From positions 1 through 64,000 of the forward strand of contig NZ_JABKAU010000007.1 of NCBI RefSeq assembly GCF_013377885.1: DNA of 64,000 nucleotides, given 5' to 3'. Each line of letters opens with the position of its first letter. Position 1 is the first letter of the stretch. Shown one piece after another: positions 7,577 through 19,200 of this stretch. The DNA is from Hymenobacter lapidiphilus (GTDB lineage Bacteria > Bacteroidota > Bacteroidia > Cytophagales > Hymenobacteraceae). The notes under the pieces are model-generated. The model was not told the origin of the DNA. It worked only from the letters and a program-made list of their open reading frames with translations, and made no database searches. The translations under genes and the position numbers were made by a program.

Positions 7577-10500
7577 CTATTTTCGACCGGCCACCCGTGC
7601 CGAGTCGCGGCGCGGGGTAACGGCGGTGGTTTTCACCGAGTCGGCAGCAGCTTTTTCTTCCTGTTTCTGCTTCTTCTGGATTTCCTTATTGCGCTGCTTC
7701 ACATCTTTATCGATGCCCTTGAACAGGTCGGCAAAGTTCTGGTAGTCGCGCTGGTAAATGAGTGAGGCGCCGCTGCGCACGTACTGGCCGTCGATGTCGC
7801 TGAAACCGTTGTTGCGGTAAGCGCGCAGCCGCAGGCGGCCGTTGGCCAGCACGTCGTATTCGATGCTCACGTCGCCGGCGAAGTTGCTCGGGCTCTGCTG
7901 GCCGTTGCTGGCCTGGTTGCCGCCCGCCAGGGGCACATCAGTGCCCAGGCGCACGGTGATGCGGTCGTTGAACAGCTGGCGGCGCACGGCCACGTTCAGG
8001 TCGGTGCGGGTTTTCTCGGAGCCCGACGAGAAGTCGGCCTGCGAGTTCACGCCCAGCTCCACGCCCAAATTAGAAAGGTAGGAGCCGGTGAGCTTATTGA
8101 GCTGCTCGGTGAGCACCTGACTGGCACTACCGCGCAGCTGCTCGGCCACCAGGCTGCCGCCGCTGCTATCGAAAGGGTTTTCGGCCAGAAAGCGGTTGAG
8201 CACCAGCAGCGAGAATACCTGCTTGTTCAGCTCGTCGGTCTGGCTGGGCTGGCGCAGCTGGGCCAGGCGGGCCTCAATCTGCGGCTGCAAGGGCGAGCGG
8301 GAACTCTCGGGCAGCTGAATGTCGAAGCTGATAGCCGGCTGGAGCAACGACCCATCGACGTTCAGGTACACGTTGAAAGGCAGCGTGTTGCGGGCCGTCG
8401 ATTTTAGATCTTCGCTACTTGCCCCCTGGCCCGAAAGCAGCTCGGCCGGCGCGGCCTTGGCCACATAAATGGCCGATACATCGGCAATGCCATTGTATGG
8501 GTCGCCCGACCAAGTAATGGTGCTGCCCTGGGCAATCTGGAAGTCGCGCTCGGTTACGTCGTAGAGCGAGAGGTGGTAGCTGCCGCTTTCCACAGCCAGC
8601 CGACCAGTGAGCGTGATGTTACCCGCCGGGTCGATGGCCGTGTTGAGTGTGCCGTTGGCCCGCACTTTCAGGTTGTCGCCCGAGGCTTCATCAATAATAA
8701 CGGTAAACGGCGTTTCGTCGGTGACGGTGATGGTGGCGGCAATGTCGTAGCCGGCCGCCGTTTTGGCTGAATCCTTCAGGGCCAGCTGCCGCAGCAGCAT
8801 GGTATCAATGGGGGCGCTCTTATCCACAAACTCCACAATGCCGTCGGTGCTCACCTTATCGGCCGCCTCGTTGGGCACGGCCACGAAAAAGTTCGAGCCG
8901 TCCTCGACGCTGGCCGTTGTCCGGATGCGCATCAGGTTCAGGTCGCCGGTAATGCGCGACTTCGAATCGACGATGAGCTTGCCCCAGAACAGCGGGTTGT
9001 CGCGCTGGCTGCTTTGCACGGCAATAAAGTCCTCGGTCGTGGCATCGAGCCGGAAGCCGTAGTCCACGAAGTTCTGCGTCAGCACGTAGCCGTCTACCAC
9101 GGCCCGGTTCTGCATCGAGTCCAGAATCACGAAGTCGTTGAGCCGGATGCCCTGCTCATCAAACGTCAGATCCTGGCGGGGCAGCGTGAAGGGGGCACCG
9201 AGCTGGCTGAGCGTGAAGCCGGCGTCGTTAGTTGCGAGCGTGCCGCGCACTTCGGGGACTGCGGCTGTACCCGCAATGTCGAGTTGGCCGCTCAGGTAGC
9301 CGGTGGTTTCCTTGATTTCGCCCAGCGAAAACGGCTCGACGGTACCCAGCGCAAAGCGCGTCACATTGGCCTGCATATCCAGGGCACCGCTGGCCAGGTA
9401 GTCGCCGCTCACGCGCACATCGTTGTTGTTGGGGCCACCCGTCAGGCGCAGATCCACGTTGTAGCGGTCGGCGGCGGGGTTGCTGGCTTTCAGGGCCAGG
9501 TCGCCGAGGAGGGTTTTGCTGTAGGCCAGCCCGCGCAGGCTGGCGTCGGCCGTAAAGCCCATGTTAGCCTGGCCCAGCGACTTTATAACGGCCTGGCCGT
9601 TGACCGTGCCGCCCACCAGCGAATCCTGGAGGCCGCCGGCCGTAGCCAACGCGTTCAGGTCGAGGTTGCTGAACTGGGCCTGCAGCGGGTAGCCGGTGCC
9701 GGCCAACGTCTGCAAGGCAATGCGCTGGTCGCCCTGGCTGAGCTGCACATTTTCGGCCCGAATGGCACCGGTGTTCACGTTATAGCGCAGCTCGTTGCCC
9801 GGCTGCACGGCCCAGCGCTGGTTGTTGAGTATCAGCTTGGGGTCGAAGCTGAATCCGTAGGTCGTGCCCCGCTCATACACCTGCAGCACGCCGCCCAAAT
9901 CGAGGTTCACGGTGCTGTCGTTGCGGGCAATGCGCAACTCGGTACCCACCTTGTTGTCGGCAATGCTGCCCACAAGGCTGGGGTTGGGCAGGTTGAGCGT
10001 GGTGTCTTGAGTAATCTGGTCGAGCCGCAGCCCGTAGTCGAGCTTTTGCGGGTCGGATGACACGGCGAAGCGCAACGAATCGAGCTGGTAGCCGGCGTAC
10101 TTGATGCGGGCAATGCGGGTGTTCAGGCGCAGGTCGGCCTCGCGGCTGTCGAAACTGCCCGTGAGCTTGAAGGGCGTAAGCTGCTGCAGATCGGGCACGA
10201 AGGCGCTGAACACCTTGGGCTCCTTCACCTGGGCCACGAACGTGAACTGCCGGTAGGGTCCGCCGGGGCGGTACTGCACGCCGGGCAGGGCAAAATAGCG
10301 GTCGATGTGCTGCTCCAGGGCCGTGGCAATGTCGCCGAGGCGGGTGTTGCCACGCAGCGTCAGGTCGGCCACCGAGCTAGCGAAGTCCACCTCGGTGCGG
10401 CCGGTGCGCTGCAGAATCCGCCCGCTCACCGAGTCGAGTACAAACGGCCTTCCGTCGCTGACAATGGCAATACGGTTGCCCGAGAACGTGCCGTTGATGC

Positions 10501-12793
10501 TGTTCAGGTCGGAGCCGCTGAGGTTGGCCTGCAAGTCGCCCTGCACGCTCAGGTTGCCCCCGGTGTAAAAGCCCAGAGCCGTGAGGTTGGCCCCACGCAA
10601 GTTCAGCCGGTCAACGGTATAGGTGGGGTTCGAGGCGTTACGCAGGTCAATGGTGGCCAGCAGATCGAGGTTGAGGTTGGGGTCGTCCTTGCTGCTGGCA
10701 TCCACCACATAGCGGTTGCGGTCGATGTCGACCTTGGCCACGATGCCGCGGTAGGTGTAGCCGTTGTAGGTCGCCTGCTGCACTTTGGCAGTCAGCTGGC
10801 CGCGCAGCTGGTTGGGGTCGAGGCCACCGCGGCCAGTGAGCGTGCCGCTGGCCGTTACGGTACCGATAGTAGGGTCGCCGATGAGCTTGCCCACGTTCAG
10901 CTGCTGGGTGCTGAACACGGCCTTAATCGGCTCCTGGCCCACGGGGCCCGCGCCTACATTCACCTGGGCGGCCAGGTTGCCGTAGGTGGTGGTTGCTTTC
11001 AAATTGGTGTCGAACACCAGCGCCGTAGGCCGGCCCTTAAACGTACCACTCACGCGCATGAGCGGCGGCAGCGAGTAGCCGGCCGGAATGGTACCGGCGG
11101 GTGCCAGGCTCCGGATGTCGGCGGCAGTGGTTACAAACTTCTTAATGTCGAGGTCGACATAGAGGCGGCGGTCAGTTTCGGGCAAGCCCTTAATGCGGCC
11201 GCTGGCCACGAGCTGGGTGTTGCGCAGGCCCACCACCTCCAGGCCCTGAATGCGCAGGTCGCTTACCCGGCCGCTCACCTTGCCGCTTAGCAGCACCGAC
11301 TGGTTGGGGCCGGTAGTGAAAGGCGGGGTGTCAATCAATTCGGGCGCCAGATACAGAATGTCGCGGAAGCCGAGGCGGGTATCGCGCAAATCGGCCTCCA
11401 GCTGCAGATTGGCCAGGTCGTCGGCAATAGCGTCGAGGCTGGTGTACTGCATGGCCAGCGTGCGCCGGATGCGGGTGTGGGGCGTTACGAGGTCGAGGTT
11501 GTCGAGGCGGGTCTGGGTCGAGTCGAACACCACATCGGCCTGGGCGCGGGTAACGGCAAAGCCGCTCTGCTCCTGGCCCGAGAGCTGCGTAATGCGGCCG
11601 GTGGTGCTGTTTTCGGAGTAGCGCAGGTTCTCCGTGTTCAGCGTGAGGTTGCTGAACTTGAGGTGGTTGTAGTCCATGCCCCGCACTTTGGTTTTCTGGC
11701 GCGGCTCGTTGAAATTGTCGAAGGCCACCTCCAGGCCGCTGATATCGGACTCGTTGAGGCTCACTACCCAATTCGATTCCTGGCCGGTGGCGCTTTTCAC
11801 CGAGGCGTCGAGGTTGCGCACGGCCTCGGCGGGGTTCACCACGCGCTGCTCGGTGGGCACGTCCTCGTTCTGGGCGTAGGCGAAGGTGGTGTTACGCAGC
11901 GTGAGCTTATCGAGGGCCACGCGGCTGTTAATCAGGTCGATGTTATCGGCCGTTATTTCGGCCTCGCCGATGCGGGTACTGATGTACTGGGCCGAGGGCT
12001 GGTTGCGGTAAGTCAGGGCCACGTTATCGAGCCGGGCTTTGCGCAGGCCGAACTGCAGCCCGAGGGCCGCCGTGTCGGCGGGCGAATCGGGTGGCACCTT
12101 GGTCTGCACAAACGTGATGGTCGTGTTCTTCAGCGCCACCTCATTCACCTTATAGATGGAGTTATCCACATCTACCTCGTCCATACTCAAAGCCAGCGCG
12201 CCCACTTTGGTGCGCAGGTCCAGCCCGTCCACCGCATCCTTATACGTGAGCAGAATGTTGGTCAGCTTGGCGTCGCCGATGTCGTAGGTAAAGCCCGCAC
12301 TGGTGGTGTCGGCGGCGGCAGGGGTTACGGTGGCCGTATCGCCGGTGGCGAAGGCGTTGAGGATGAAGTCGTAGTTGGAAATGCTGTCGGGCTCGGTGCG
12401 GCTGATGGCAATCCGGCCGTCGTTCAGCTCCAGGCTGCTCACCTTTATTTTAGAATCGAGCAGCGCGAAAATATCAATGTTGACGCCCAGATGGCCCACC
12501 GACACGAGCGTATCGCCCTGCTGGTCGGCCAGGTACACATCGTCGAAGCTGATGGTGTTGCGAAAATCGGAGCGAAATTTCCCGATGCGCACGTCGGTCT
12601 GTAGCTTGTCGCGCAGATACTTCTGAGCCTGGTTGGCCACAAAATCCTGCCCCGAAGGCGTCTGGACGTATAAAAACAGGCCGACCAGCAACAGCAGAAT
12701 CAGCCCGACAAGCCCGAGCAGGGCATAGAGGATACGACGCAGGTAAACCGGCAAAGGAAGAAAAGTAGAGGTCGAAAGAGATACGTGCCCCAA
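7577..12793 (-). CDS. tamB: Translocation/assembly module inner-membrane protein TamB
   Basis: TamB-like (DUF490/AsmA-like) protein of 1738 residues, expected to be anchored in the inner membrane and to span the periplasm to TamL. It has one N-terminal membrane helix (ILYALLGLVGLILLLLVGLF), then long repetitive beta-strand sequence typical of the hydrophobic-groove fold. It ends in the conserved TamB domain, with LRLRAYRNNGFSDIDGQY near the end and a Lys/Gln-rich tail. No ATG fits the start. A TTG at 12793 is used; it follows a stop about 57 bases upstream, so the start is uncertain by a few residues. It is the first gene of a probable tamB-tamL unit. Confidence 0.9.
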   Translation of the reverse strand: MGHVSLSTSTFLPLPVYLRRILYALLGLVGLILLLLVGLFLYVQTPSGQDFVANQAQKYLRDKLQTDVRIGKFRSDFRNTISFDDVYLADQQGDTLVSVGHLGVNIDIFALLDSKIKVSSLELNDGRIAISRTEPDSISNYDFILNAFATGDTATVTPAAADTTSAGFTYDIGDAKLTNILLTYKDAVDGLDLRTKVGALALSMDEVDVDNSIYKVNEVALKNTTITFVQTKVPPDSPADTAALGLQFGLRKARLDNVALTYRNQPSAQYISTRIGEAEITADNIDLINSRVALDKLTLRNTTFAYAQNEDVPTEQRVVNPAEAVRNLDASVKSATGQESNWVVSLNESDISGLEVAFDNFNEPRQKTKVRGMDYNHLKFSNLTLNTENLRYSENSTTGRITQLSGQEQSGFAVTRAQADVVFDSTQTRLDNLDLVTPHTRIRRTLAMQYTSLDAIADDLANLQLEADLRDTRLGFRDILYLAPELIDTPPFTTGPNQSVLLSGKVSGRVSDLRIQGLEVVGLRNTQLVASGRIKGLPETDRRLYVDLDIKKFVTTAADIRSLAPAGTIPAGYSLPPLMRVSGTFKGRPTALVFDTNLKATTTYGNLAAQVNVGAGPVGQEPIKAVFSTQQLNVGKLIGDPTIGTVTASGTLTGRGGLDPNQLRGQLTAKVQQATYNGYTYRGIVAKVDIDRNRYVVDASSKDDPNLNLDLLATIDLRNASNPTYTVDRLNLRGANLTALGFYTGGNLSVQGDLQANLSGSDLNSINGTFSGNRIAIVSDGRPFVLDSVSGRILQRTGRTEVDFASSVADLTLRGNTRLGDIATALEQHIDRYFALPGVQYRPGGPYRQFTFVAQVKEPKVFSAFVPDLQQLTPFKLTGSFDSREADLRLNTRIARIKYAGYQLDSLRFAVSSDPQKLDYGLRLDQITQDTTLNLPNPSLVGSIADNKVGTELRIARNDSTVNLDLGGVLQVYERGTTYGFSFDPKLILNNQRWAVQPGNELRYNVNTGAIRAENVQLSQGDQRIALQTLAGTGYPLQAQFSNLDLNALATAGGLQDSLVGGTVNGQAVIKSLGQANMGFTADASLRGLAYSKTLLGDLALKASNPAADRYNVDLRLTGGPNNNDVRVSGDYLASGALDMQANVTRFALGTVEPFSLGEIKETTGYLSGQLDIAGTAAVPEVRGTLATNDAGFTLSQLGAPFTLPRQDLTFDEQGIRLNDFVILDSMQNRAVVDGYVLTQNFVDYGFRLDATTEDFIAVQSSQRDNPLFWGKLIVDSKSRITGDLNLMRIRTTASVEDGSNFFVAVPNEAADKVSTDGIVEFVDKSAPIDTMLLRQLALKDSAKTAAGYDIAATITVTDETPFTVIIDEASGDNLKVRANGTLNTAIDPAGNITLTGRLAVESGSYHLSLYDVTERDFQIAQGSTITWSGDPYNGIADVSAIYVAKAAPAELLSGQGASSEDLKSTARNTLPFNVYLNVDGSLLQPAISFDIQLPESSRSPLQPQIEARLAQLRQPSQTDELNKQVFSLLVLNRFLAENPFDSSGGSLVAEQLRGSASQVLTEQLNKLTGSYLSNLGVELGVNSQADFSSGSEKTRTDLNVAVRRQLFNDRITVRLGTDVPLAGGNQASNGQQSPSNFAGDVSIEYDVLANGRLRLRAYRNNGFSDIDGQYVRSGASLIYQRDYQNFADLFKGIDKDVKQRNKEIQKKQKQEEKAAADSVKTTAVTPRRDSARVAGRK

Positions 12794-13233
12794 TGAGGGC
12801 TGCAGGTTGAAGCCAGCCGAGGGTTTTCCGCAGTTGGCCAGCCGTTAAGTCAGCCAAACGGAAAAAATGGGCGTCGGGTTGGCCGGATTTACCCGGTAGC
12901 AAGTCCGGCCTGACATCAGTCGCAGCTTAGCCAGAGAAGCAGGGCAACTGAACCGTGGCTAGGCGCGTTGGCGCGGCCTACTATCGGGCGTAACCCGGCA
13001 ACCCGGTGTCAGCCCGCAATCCGATAGTCTGCCTACGCGGCCCCCGTGCCGGCTGGGAAGTAGTTTTCCGGTCCCTGTCAACCGGGCACCGTCCGGCCGA
13101 TAATGCGGCATTGGCAGGATGGGTCGCCACGCTTTTCGGGAATATAATACACGGATTTCCGGGGCGAAAACCTGCCGCTCCAGCCTATTAACCTGTATCT
13201 TGCGGGCCGGTTTTTACCTGACTACGCTATCCG
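12794..13233. other. Divergent intergenic region without a gene (440 bp)
   Basis: This gap separates minus-strand tamB from the plus-strand glucanotransferase. It contains only a short frame (13006-13191) with no protein-like character. A weak -7-like box, TATCTTGC at 13196-13203, differs from TAnnTTTG by its last two bases and may serve the glucanotransferase. I see no repeat of the families found elsewhere. Confidence 0.5.
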
Positions 13234-15957
13234 ATGATTCTTCGCTTTACCCTCCCCTACCGCACCGAACCAGGCCAGCGGCTGGTGGTTTGCGGCTCGC
13301 TGCCTGCCCTGGGCCAGTGGGCTCCTGAGGCCGCCCTGCCTTTGCACTACGATGGTGCTTCCGGCCACTGGAACCGGGAGTTGGAGGTATCTGCCGACCA
13401 GCTGGCCGGGGCTACCTATAAGTACCTACTGCTCGATGAGCGCGACGGCGGCCGGCACTGGGAGTGGGGCCCCAACCGCGAGTTGCCCGCTGTGGCGCCC
13501 GCTTTTGGCCGGCTGGTGCTGGCCGACTGGTGGCGCGCCCCGGCCCAACCCGAAAACGAGCTGTTTACGGCCGCCTTTACTGAGGCGCTGTTCCGCCGCC
13601 CCGCCCCGGCTGCTCCGGCGGCCCCGGCTACGGCTGGCCCGGCCGTGCGCTTCCAGCTGGCGGCCCCGCGCGTTCAGCCCGGGCAGCAGCTGTGCGTGCT
13701 GGGCTCCGATGCGGCCCTGGGTGCCTGGGACGCGGCCCGGGCCGTGGTGCTGTCGGATGCCGACTACCCTACCTGGACGGCCGATGTAACGCTGGCGACG
13801 CCCGCCGCCGAAACCCGCTACAAGTACGGCATCTGGGACGCCGGCACCGGCCAGGTCGTGGACCTGGAGGCCGGCGACGACCGGCTGTTGGCCGCCGAAA
13901 CCGACCCGCAGACGCTGCGCGTGCTCGCCGACAACCAGTACCACCACCCAACCGCACCCTGGCGCGGGGCCGGCGTGGCGCTGCCCGTGTTTTCACTCCG
14001 CAGCCGCCAGGGTCTGGGCGTGGGCGAGTTCCCCGACCTGAAGCTGCTGGTAGACTGGGCCGTAGCCACCGGACTGCAAATGGTGCAGGTGCTGCCCATC
14101 AACGACACCGTGGCCACCCACACCTGGGTCGACAGCTACCCCTACGCCGCCATTTCGGTGTTTGCCCTGCACCCGCAGTACCTCAACCTGGAGGCCGTGG
14201 CCGAGCTGCGCGACGCAGCGGCGCGCCAGGAGCTGGCGCAGCTGCGCGACGAGCTCAACGCCCGCGACTTTGTGGACTACGAGCCCATGATGGCCGCCAA
14301 GTGGCGCTTCATTCGCCAGCTGTACCAGCAGGAGAAAAAGGCTTTCCTGGCCGATGCGGACTTCCACGCCTTCCGCGCCGAGCAGGCGGCCTGGCTGCTG
14401 CCCTACGCGGCCTTCAGCGGCCTGCGTGACCGGTTCGGCACGGCCGATTTCCAGCAGTGGCCCGCCGAATACCGCACCCCGGCCCAGGTGGAGGCCCTTA
14501 CGGATGAGGCCAGCGCCGATTTCGACGAGTTCGGCCTGTTTTTCTTTATTCAGTTCCACCTGGATAAGCAGCTGCGCGAAGCCGTGGCCTACGCCCGCGA
14601 GCGGGGCGTAGTGGTGAAGGGCGACCTGCCCATCGGCATCTACCGCCACTCGGTGGATGCCTGGACCCAACCCGAGCTCTACCACCTGCACCAGCAGGCC
14701 GGCGCCCCGCCCGACGATTTCTCGACCACCGGCCAGAACTGGCGCTTCCCCACCTACAACTGGGAGCAGATGGCCCTCGACGGCTACCAGTGGTGGCAGC
14801 AGCGCATGGGCCACCTGGCCCGCTACTTCGATGCCCTGCGCATCGACCATATCCTGGGCTTTTTCCGCATCTGGGAAATTCCGGCGCACTCGGTAGAGGG
14901 CCTGCTGGGCCACTTCTCGCCCGCGCTGCCCTTCTCGCAGCAGGAAATCGAGCAGCGCCTGGGCTGGTTCGACTACGGCCGGCTGTGCGAGCCCTACATC
15001 CGCTGGCACGTAGTGCAGGAGGTGTTTGGCGGTCAGGCGCAGGCCGTGTTCGATGAGTTTATGGAGGATGCCGGCCACGGCAATATCCGGCTGCAGGAGT
15101 TTGCGCGCACCCAGCGCCAGATGGAGGCCGTCATCAACGAGAAGCTGGCCGCCGACCCGGCCCAGGCCGACTACTACCGCTGGCTGCGCGCCGGCCTGTT
15201 CGGGATGGCCAACGAGGTGCTGCTGGTGCCCGACGACCAGCAGCCCGACCACTACCACCCGCGCATCACCCTCACGCTGAGCCGCTCGTTCCGGGAGCTC
15301 GACGCCGCCACCCGCCCGCGCTTGGAGGCTCTCTACAACAACTTTTTCTTTCAGCGCCACGAGGGTTTCTGGCGCGAGCAGGGCCTCACCAAGCTGCCGC
15401 CGGTGCGCTGGGCCACCAACATGCTCATCTGCGGCGAAGACCTGGGCATGGTACCCGCCTCGGTGCCCGGCGTGATGCGCGACCTGGGCATTCTGGGCCT
15501 GCACATCCAGCGTATGCCCGCCGACCCGACCACCGAGTTCGGCCACCCCGGCACCGCGCCCTACCTGAGCGTGGTGAGCCCCGGCTCGCACGACATGAGC
15601 ACGTTGCGCGGCTGGTGGGAGGAAGACCCCGCCCAAACCCAACGGTTCTTCGAAACCACCCTGGGCCACTACCACGAGGCAGCCCCGGCGTTCTGCGAGC
15701 CCTGGGTGGCCCGCGAAATACTAGCGCAGCACCTGCACTCGCCCGCCATGTGGGCCATCTTCCCGCTCCAGGACGTGGTGGCCCTCAGCGCCGAGTTGCG
15801 CCGCGAAGACCCGCTGGCCGAGCAGATCAACGTGCCCTCCAACCCCACCCACTTCTGGAAGTACCGCTTCCATCTGCCGCTGGAGGAGCTGGTTGAACAA
15901 GCAGGCTTTAATGGGGAGGTAATGGAGTTGATAGCACGAAGCGGCCGACTATACTAG
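13234..15957 (+). CDS. malQ: 4-alpha-glucanotransferase (GH77) with two CBM20 domains
   Basis: This enzyme transfers alpha-1,4-glucan segments between maltodextrins or glycogen chains. The 907-residue protein has two N-terminal starch-binding CBM20 domains (about residues 1-100 and 135-230, each with a YKY motif: TYKYLLL and RYKYGIW). They are followed by a GH77 barrel. The catalytic residues are visible: nucleophile D538 in LRIDHILGFFRIWEIP, acid/base E735 in ICGEDLGMVP, and D787 in SPGSHDMSTLRGWW. This tandem-CBM20 layout matches the DPE2-like disproportionating enzymes rather than short E. coli MalQ. It is preceded by a 440-base gap and has no glycan-operon neighbours. Probably cytoplasmic, as no signal peptide is present. 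Confidence 0.95.
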   Translation: MILRFTLPYRTEPGQRLVVCGSLPALGQWAPEAALPLHYDGASGHWNRELEVSADQLAGATYKYLLLDERDGGRHWEWGPNRELPAVAPAFGRLVLADWWRAPAQPENELFTAAFTEALFRRPAPAAPAAPATAGPAVRFQLAAPRVQPGQQLCVLGSDAALGAWDAARAVVLSDADYPTWTADVTLATPAAETRYKYGIWDAGTGQVVDLEAGDDRLLAAETDPQTLRVLADNQYHHPTAPWRGAGVALPVFSLRSRQGLGVGEFPDLKLLVDWAVATGLQMVQVLPINDTVATHTWVDSYPYAAISVFALHPQYLNLEAVAELRDAAARQELAQLRDELNARDFVDYEPMMAAKWRFIRQLYQQEKKAFLADADFHAFRAEQAAWLLPYAAFSGLRDRFGTADFQQWPAEYRTPAQVEALTDEASADFDEFGLFFFIQFHLDKQLREAVAYARERGVVVKGDLPIGIYRHSVDAWTQPELYHLHQQAGAPPDDFSTTGQNWRFPTYNWEQMALDGYQWWQQRMGHLARYFDALRIDHILGFFRIWEIPAHSVEGLLGHFSPALPFSQQEIEQRLGWFDYGRLCEPYIRWHVVQEVFGGQAQAVFDEFMEDAGHGNIRLQEFARTQRQMEAVINEKLAADPAQADYYRWLRAGLFGMANEVLLVPDDQQPDHYHPRITLTLSRSFRELDAATRPRLEALYNNFFFQRHEGFWREQGLTKLPPVRWATNMLICGEDLGMVPASVPGVMRDLGILGLHIQRMPADPTTEFGHPGTAPYLSVVSPGSHDMSTLRGWWEEDPAQTQRFFETTLGHYHEAAPAFCEPWVAREILAQHLHSPAMWAIFPLQDVVALSAELRREDPLAEQINVPSNPTHFWKYRFHLPLEELVEQAGFNGEVMELIARSGRLY

Positions 15958-16276
15958 CATTATTAAAACATTAGACATAATGTTAAAGCGCCACTATAGT
16001 GAATGGCTTTTTTTGCACGAAATGGCTGCAATCCAGCGGTAATAGCTATTTCGTACGCCTCTGCAGGCATTACCTATGGTCGGAGAGGCTTTATGATTTT
16101 TTTGATAAAGAGTTTTTCATCTGCGAATAAGACAGTTCACCGAGCGGAGCGCTACGTTGAACGAATAAGAAGGTTACCTTTGTCGCCCGGAAGCTAGTTT
16201 TGTCGTGTTTAAAACCCTCGCCAGTCAACTACTTCCCTTCACCCACCTACGAAACTTTCACTCTTTTTTTATTCTA
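15958..16276. other. AT-rich intergenic region before the T9SS cargo
   Basis: The base composition falls sharply here compared with the upstream gene. A short frame at 16003-16197 has no credible protein character. The likely content is the promoter and leader of the next gene. Confidence 0.5.
16175..16182 (+). promoter_or_regulatory. Candidate -7 promoter box for the T9SS cargo gene
   Basis: TACCTTTG fits the Bacteroidota -7 consensus TAnnTTTG. A TTG lies at 16157-16159, but the 15-base spacing is shorter than usual. The gene start is 95 bases downstream. Confidence 0.5.
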
Positions 16277-19200
16277 ATGAGAGCACACTTACGCTTACTA
16301 CTCCTGCTTCTGGCTGGAGTGTTATCAGGTCAGAACGCCGCATGGGCGCAGACGGTATCTACACTGGAGTTTGCATCGGGTGTTGGTAACCCTACCGGTA
16401 ACGGCCCAACAGTGGCTAATCAGGTTATTACGTTCCAAGCAAACCTCAATAATCCTAACAATAACACTTTTACTGCTTATAGCCCCACTACCACTGCAAC
16501 ATTCTCGCTAAGTAATCAGCAGTACACGCAGCCGACAACACAACTGAGTACGGGTACGGGTGTAGCATTCGGTGCAACTATCAACACCACTGGAGGAGCA
16601 GCATTAGCTGAAGCGCTATTTCCTACACTAAATGCTTATGGTGCTTCTACAGATGCTAATTATCAGGCTACTAATGGCACGAGCGGTGGAATTAGTGTAA
16701 CAGCAAATAGTGGAGTAGAAATTTTCACTTCTACTGAAGTATTGCCTAATACAGTACCAGCCAATGCTCGCTACCGCTATGCAGATTTAACTATCACGTT
16801 CAATCGTGCGGTTGTCAATCCAGTTGTACACATTACTGGTTTGGGTGGAGTCTATGGCCCTGGAACTGGCTTCACGGCTGAATTGGACCTTCTGACCTCT
16901 GGTGTTACACTATCCAAACTAAGCGGTTCGACTGAGCTTAACGTCACATCTACCCAGATTTTGAATAATGCCCTCGCACCCAACGCTGCGACTGGTACAG
17001 GCGCTGCAAGCGGGTCTGTTCTAGTATCTACACCTGCTGCGGGCATTACTACTATCAGCTTTCGTACCTATCTGCGGCCAAATGCAGCAGGTGGCGATAT
17101 CAATTATACCGGCACGACGGGACATGCTGGTGACGCTTGGCTGGTTAGCGTATCTTCAACTGCCGTCACCCCAATCACAGGTACTGTTTTCGAGGATGTG
17201 AACTACGGCGGTGGCGCTGGCCGGACACTGGCTGCCAGTGGTACAGTGGTTCGGCTGGGGGCTCGCGTAGAGCTTTATAACTCGACCGGAGTGTTTGTAT
17301 CCGCTACCACTACTGATGCCAACGGGCGGTACAACTTCAACCCTGTTGCCGGCAACTACACCGTGCGTGTAGTTAACAGCACCGTAACCAGCAGCCGCCC
17401 CGGTTACGTGAATACGTTGGTTCCAGTGCAGACTTATAATGGCACTACTGACCGTGTAGGTGGTGAAATACCCAGTCAAGCTGATGCAGCCGCTGGAACT
17501 ACCAATACTACACTTAATAGTCTGAATACGGCAACAACCGTTGCCCAAAGTCAGTCAAGCGTAACTGTAGCTGCTGGAACAGCCGGAGTGGGGGCCGATT
17601 TCGGCTTCAACTTTAGCACCGTCGTTAACACGAATGATGCAGGACAGGGTTCTTTGCGCCAGTTTATCACCAACAGCAATACGCTGACCAACGCCGGGCT
17701 AGACCAAGCCGACGACTTTCAGGCAGCAGCAGCAGGTGTCGAGTTTGCCAACTTTGTAATTCCTGATGGTACCACCACTACCAATGGTCTGCGTGCCGGA
17801 GTTGCAGCTGCCAGCGGCTATAGCGCCACCACCGGTTTTACTATTACCCTAGCGTCGGCTCTGCCGATCATTACGGATGCTAATACCAGAATAAACGGCA
17901 GCCGGATTGCCACCGGTCAGAAAGTTGCGTCTGTTCCCGGTACCACAACAGGTCCGGAGGTAACTATCGACTTCGCTAACTTTGGTGGTCTGGAAACCAC
18001 GGCAGCTAACACCCGCTTCATAAGCTTGGGCCTGACCAGGGCCAGAGGCACGGGCGTTTCCGCAACGGGTGATATATCGCAGGGAGCTGCCATCACGTTG
18101 AGCGGCGCGGCTACTACTGGTTCTATCGTGAATGACGTTACGGCTTACAACAACGCCACCGCAGGCATACGTCTGGAGAATGGCGCGACGGGAGTAACTA
18201 TTCAAAACAGCATCCTGCGCAACGGTACTTCTACCGCATCTGCAACCGGAGTTACGGCAACCGATGGGTTCGGCATCGTGCTGGAAGGTGCTACCAACAA
18301 CACGTTTACCGGCAACACTATCAGCAATAACGCCGGCTCCGGTATTGCTTTGGGAACCGGCAATCCGGGCACGACCGTAACGAACACCGGCAACCGTTTT
18401 GAGAGCAATACGATCAGCGGCAACGGTGGCGGGGCCGCCACGACGAACAACGCCGGCATCCGGATTCGCTTCGGGCAGGACAATACATTCTTCAATAACA
18501 CCATCACAAGTAACGATTCCGACGGTATCATTGCTAACGGTGGAACCTCAGGCAACATCTTTTCACAAAACTCCTTTAGTGGCCACAATAATGCTGGCGA
18601 CCTGGGTATTGACCTGACTGCTGGAACAGGCTTCAATGGTGATGACACGAACCTCAACGATAACGGCGACCCTGATACGGGAGCCAACGGGCTGCTCAAT
18701 TTCCCTGTTATCTACCGGGCTTCTGTTTTCAATGGCAACTTGGAGGTGACAGGCTACGCGCCACAAAACAGCGTAATTGAGTTCTTCATTTCCGATGTGA
18801 ACACTGCAACCTTTGGCGAGGGCCAGACCTACCTGTTCACGCGTACCGAAGGCTCTGCGGACGACCTTACTGCCAGAACCGGTAGCTACAGTGGAGCTGT
18901 CAACGGGATCAACCAAGGCAGCGAAACCAACGCGCCCATCTTCGTTTTCAGCATTCCGATCAGCAGCTTGCCCGCCGATCAACAGGCGGCAATAACTGCC
19001 GGTACTGTTCGCCTGACGGCCACCGCTACGCTTCCTACTCAAGGAACCTCGGAGTTCTCGGGTAACACGGCTATCTTGCCTAACACGAGCCCATTGCCCG
19101 TAACGCTGATAAGCTTCGGTGCCCAAGCCGCTGGCCTGAACGCCCGCCTGAACTGGAAAACCGCGCAAGAGCTCAACAACGACCACTTCGTGGTAGAGCG

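Noticed and set aside
11477-12604. A 375-codon plus-strand frame inside tamB
   Set aside because: It overlaps the conserved TamB gene and is valine/glycine/histidine-rich as expected for antisense of GC-rich DNA.
13006-13191. A 61-codon gene upstream of the glucanotransferase
   Set aside because: No protein-like composition and no conserved motif; it lies in a divergent promoter gap.
13993-15675. A 560-codon minus-strand frame opposite the glucanotransferase
   Set aside because: It is a composition shadow of the GH77 gene. Only the plus strand shows catalytic motifs.
16003-16197. A 64-codon gene before the T9SS cargo
   Set aside because: It is an AT-rich frame without a domain that covers the probable promoter region.
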